Source: Atriophallophorus winterbourni
Lineage: Eukaryota > Platyhelminthes > Trematoda > Plagiorchiida > Microphallidae
Direction of reading: 5' to 3'
Length of the DNA: 64,000 nucleotides
Assembly (NCBI GenBank): GCA_013407085.1
Contig: JACCGJ010013241.1
Span: 1 to 64,000, forward strand
The notes below the pieces were generated by a model that ran no database searches, had not been told where the DNA came from, and saw nothing but the letters and a program-made list of their open reading frames with translations. Below, in pieces: positions 62,953 through 64,000 of the stretch (the first letter of the stretch is position 1; every line of letters starts with the position of its first letter). The translations under genes and the position numbers were made by a program.

Positions 62953-64000
62953 GCCTGAGTAAACTTGCAGCCATCGTCAGACAAGCACACAGTTTCAGAC
63001 AGTGAGTAGGAATGGAGTAAGATTCGATTGGGGTAGATGCACTGGTGATAAGTAAAATTATTTGGTTCTCGACGAACCACGAAGATTGTCAGGTGCACAC
63101 AGTGCTCCTGAGATTGCGAAATTCATTTCTCCAGCCTTTACATATTCAAGCAAAATCTTTAGGATAGGAGAAATGGCGATCACACACGGATGATCGCATT
63201 CACTGGATAGCGAATTACGCAGAAGTGAATTTTACAACTCCAATCTCTTGCTTCCAAGCGTTCACTTATCATTCGAGTTATTACCACAGTTTGGGACACC
63301 CATTCATGCAGTAACTTAAGCTAGTGAGGAGTTACCACCACTATTCCTAGCAATCCTGTACTGCAAACCGAAGGGACAACCGACGCTAAATAAGATCCTG
63401 TAAGCTCACGCAATTGCTCATTAGTCATGGAGTACATTCAACCATTCGATTCGCTCTCAAAAATACACTGAAATAAAATTTAGCTTTACATCATTCGGCT
63501 GTATTATCACGTCGAAAAATCGATCACAAACGAGACCTTATTAATTCATTCTGCTGTGCTAGAAATGATCGATAATACCGGCGTCTGAAATTGGTCAACA
63601 TCCGTTTCTCTCTTGATTATATCACGGAAACCGCGTTACATCAAACGTTCGCCAAAACGCGACTTCTTCCACCAATGAAACGGACGACTATACTGACACA
63701 CTTAAGTTGCTACATCCTACTGAGTTCATCCCCGAACAGAATTCGGAAACGGTTCATAACAGATATCAGACACAATGAATGTTACACGTAACACCACCAC
63801 CCCGAATAGCGTTAGCAAACAGAAATCGAATGCTCAACCTAAATGTAGCTGGACTTGCCCGTGAGTAACCATAGTAATGTCAAGGCGAAATGGCGAGATC
63901 TTGAAGAGCCAATACATGTACTCTTACAATATACACATATTCAGGGACCACATTAATAAACAGAGTTTTCAGTGCATAGTTGGATGATGAGGTCGATGCA
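62953..64000. other. Right end of window, unassigned
   Basis: No repeat, ORF or splice-bounded coding segment recognised. It may hold upstream exons of the minus-strand gene suggested at 62769. Confidence 0.4.

Noticed and set aside
1..64000. CRISPR arrays, bacterial operons or integrated prokaryotic DNA
   Set aside because: No regularly spaced direct repeats, no ribosome-binding-site-led gene strings; spliced animal genes throughout.

Overview
This window is nuclear DNA of a flatworm, most likely a digenean trematode other than a schistosome. The evidence is three spliced animal genes, 32-35 nt micro-introns of the type known from trematodes, and a dense load of decayed LINEs (CR1/jockey-like and RTE-like), Penelope-like debris with hammerhead ribozyme motifs, SINE-like repeats, a piggyBac-type MITE and a Ty3/gypsy remnant. 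The genus cannot be named from sequence alone. Exon coordinates were worked out by eye from reading frame, splice consensus and remembered human orthologues, not from transcripts.

Layout. 1-2150 (-): 5' part of a CR1-like LINE, running off the left edge. 3063-27789 (+): ULK4, a pseudokinase followed by helical repeats, about 13 exons, with repeats in its introns. 27820-28399: TTAA-flanked MITE just after the ULK4 stop. 30810-49404 (-): PHF14, a multi-PHD chromatin protein, convergent with ULK4. Its first seven exons sit in 1.1 kb and are separated by six micro-introns of 32-35 nt; the 3' half is spread over 18 kb with LINE and Penelope fragments. 49405-57291: a repeat-rich interval (CR1 scrap, RTE tails, Ty3/gypsy protease, two nested LINEs, CR1-tail repeats) between the divergent PHF14 and mitoferrin genes. 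57292-62074 (+): mitoferrin (SLC25A28/37 type), four recognisable exons covering all three carrier repeats; its extreme N-terminus was not found. 62075-64000: mostly unassigned, with one candidate minus-strand membrane exon.

The three genes have unrelated roles (cilia/neuronal pseudokinase, chromatin reading, mitochondrial iron import), so nothing suggests a functional cluster. The most interesting material is the mobile DNA. A complete type I hammerhead ribozyme fold lies at 59908-59949 downstream of a GIY-YIG Penelope endonuclease remnant, related copies occur elsewhere (one with a compensatory stem II, one inside a 95-nt-arm foldback), and a CR1-associated 3' repeat appears to share its terminal ~35 nt with an RTE-like LINE.

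Unresolved: the exon 1/2 junction of ULK4, a frame change in ULK4 exon 9 and a phase mismatch to exon 10, one small PHF14 exon between 39690 and 42378, and the mitoferrin start.
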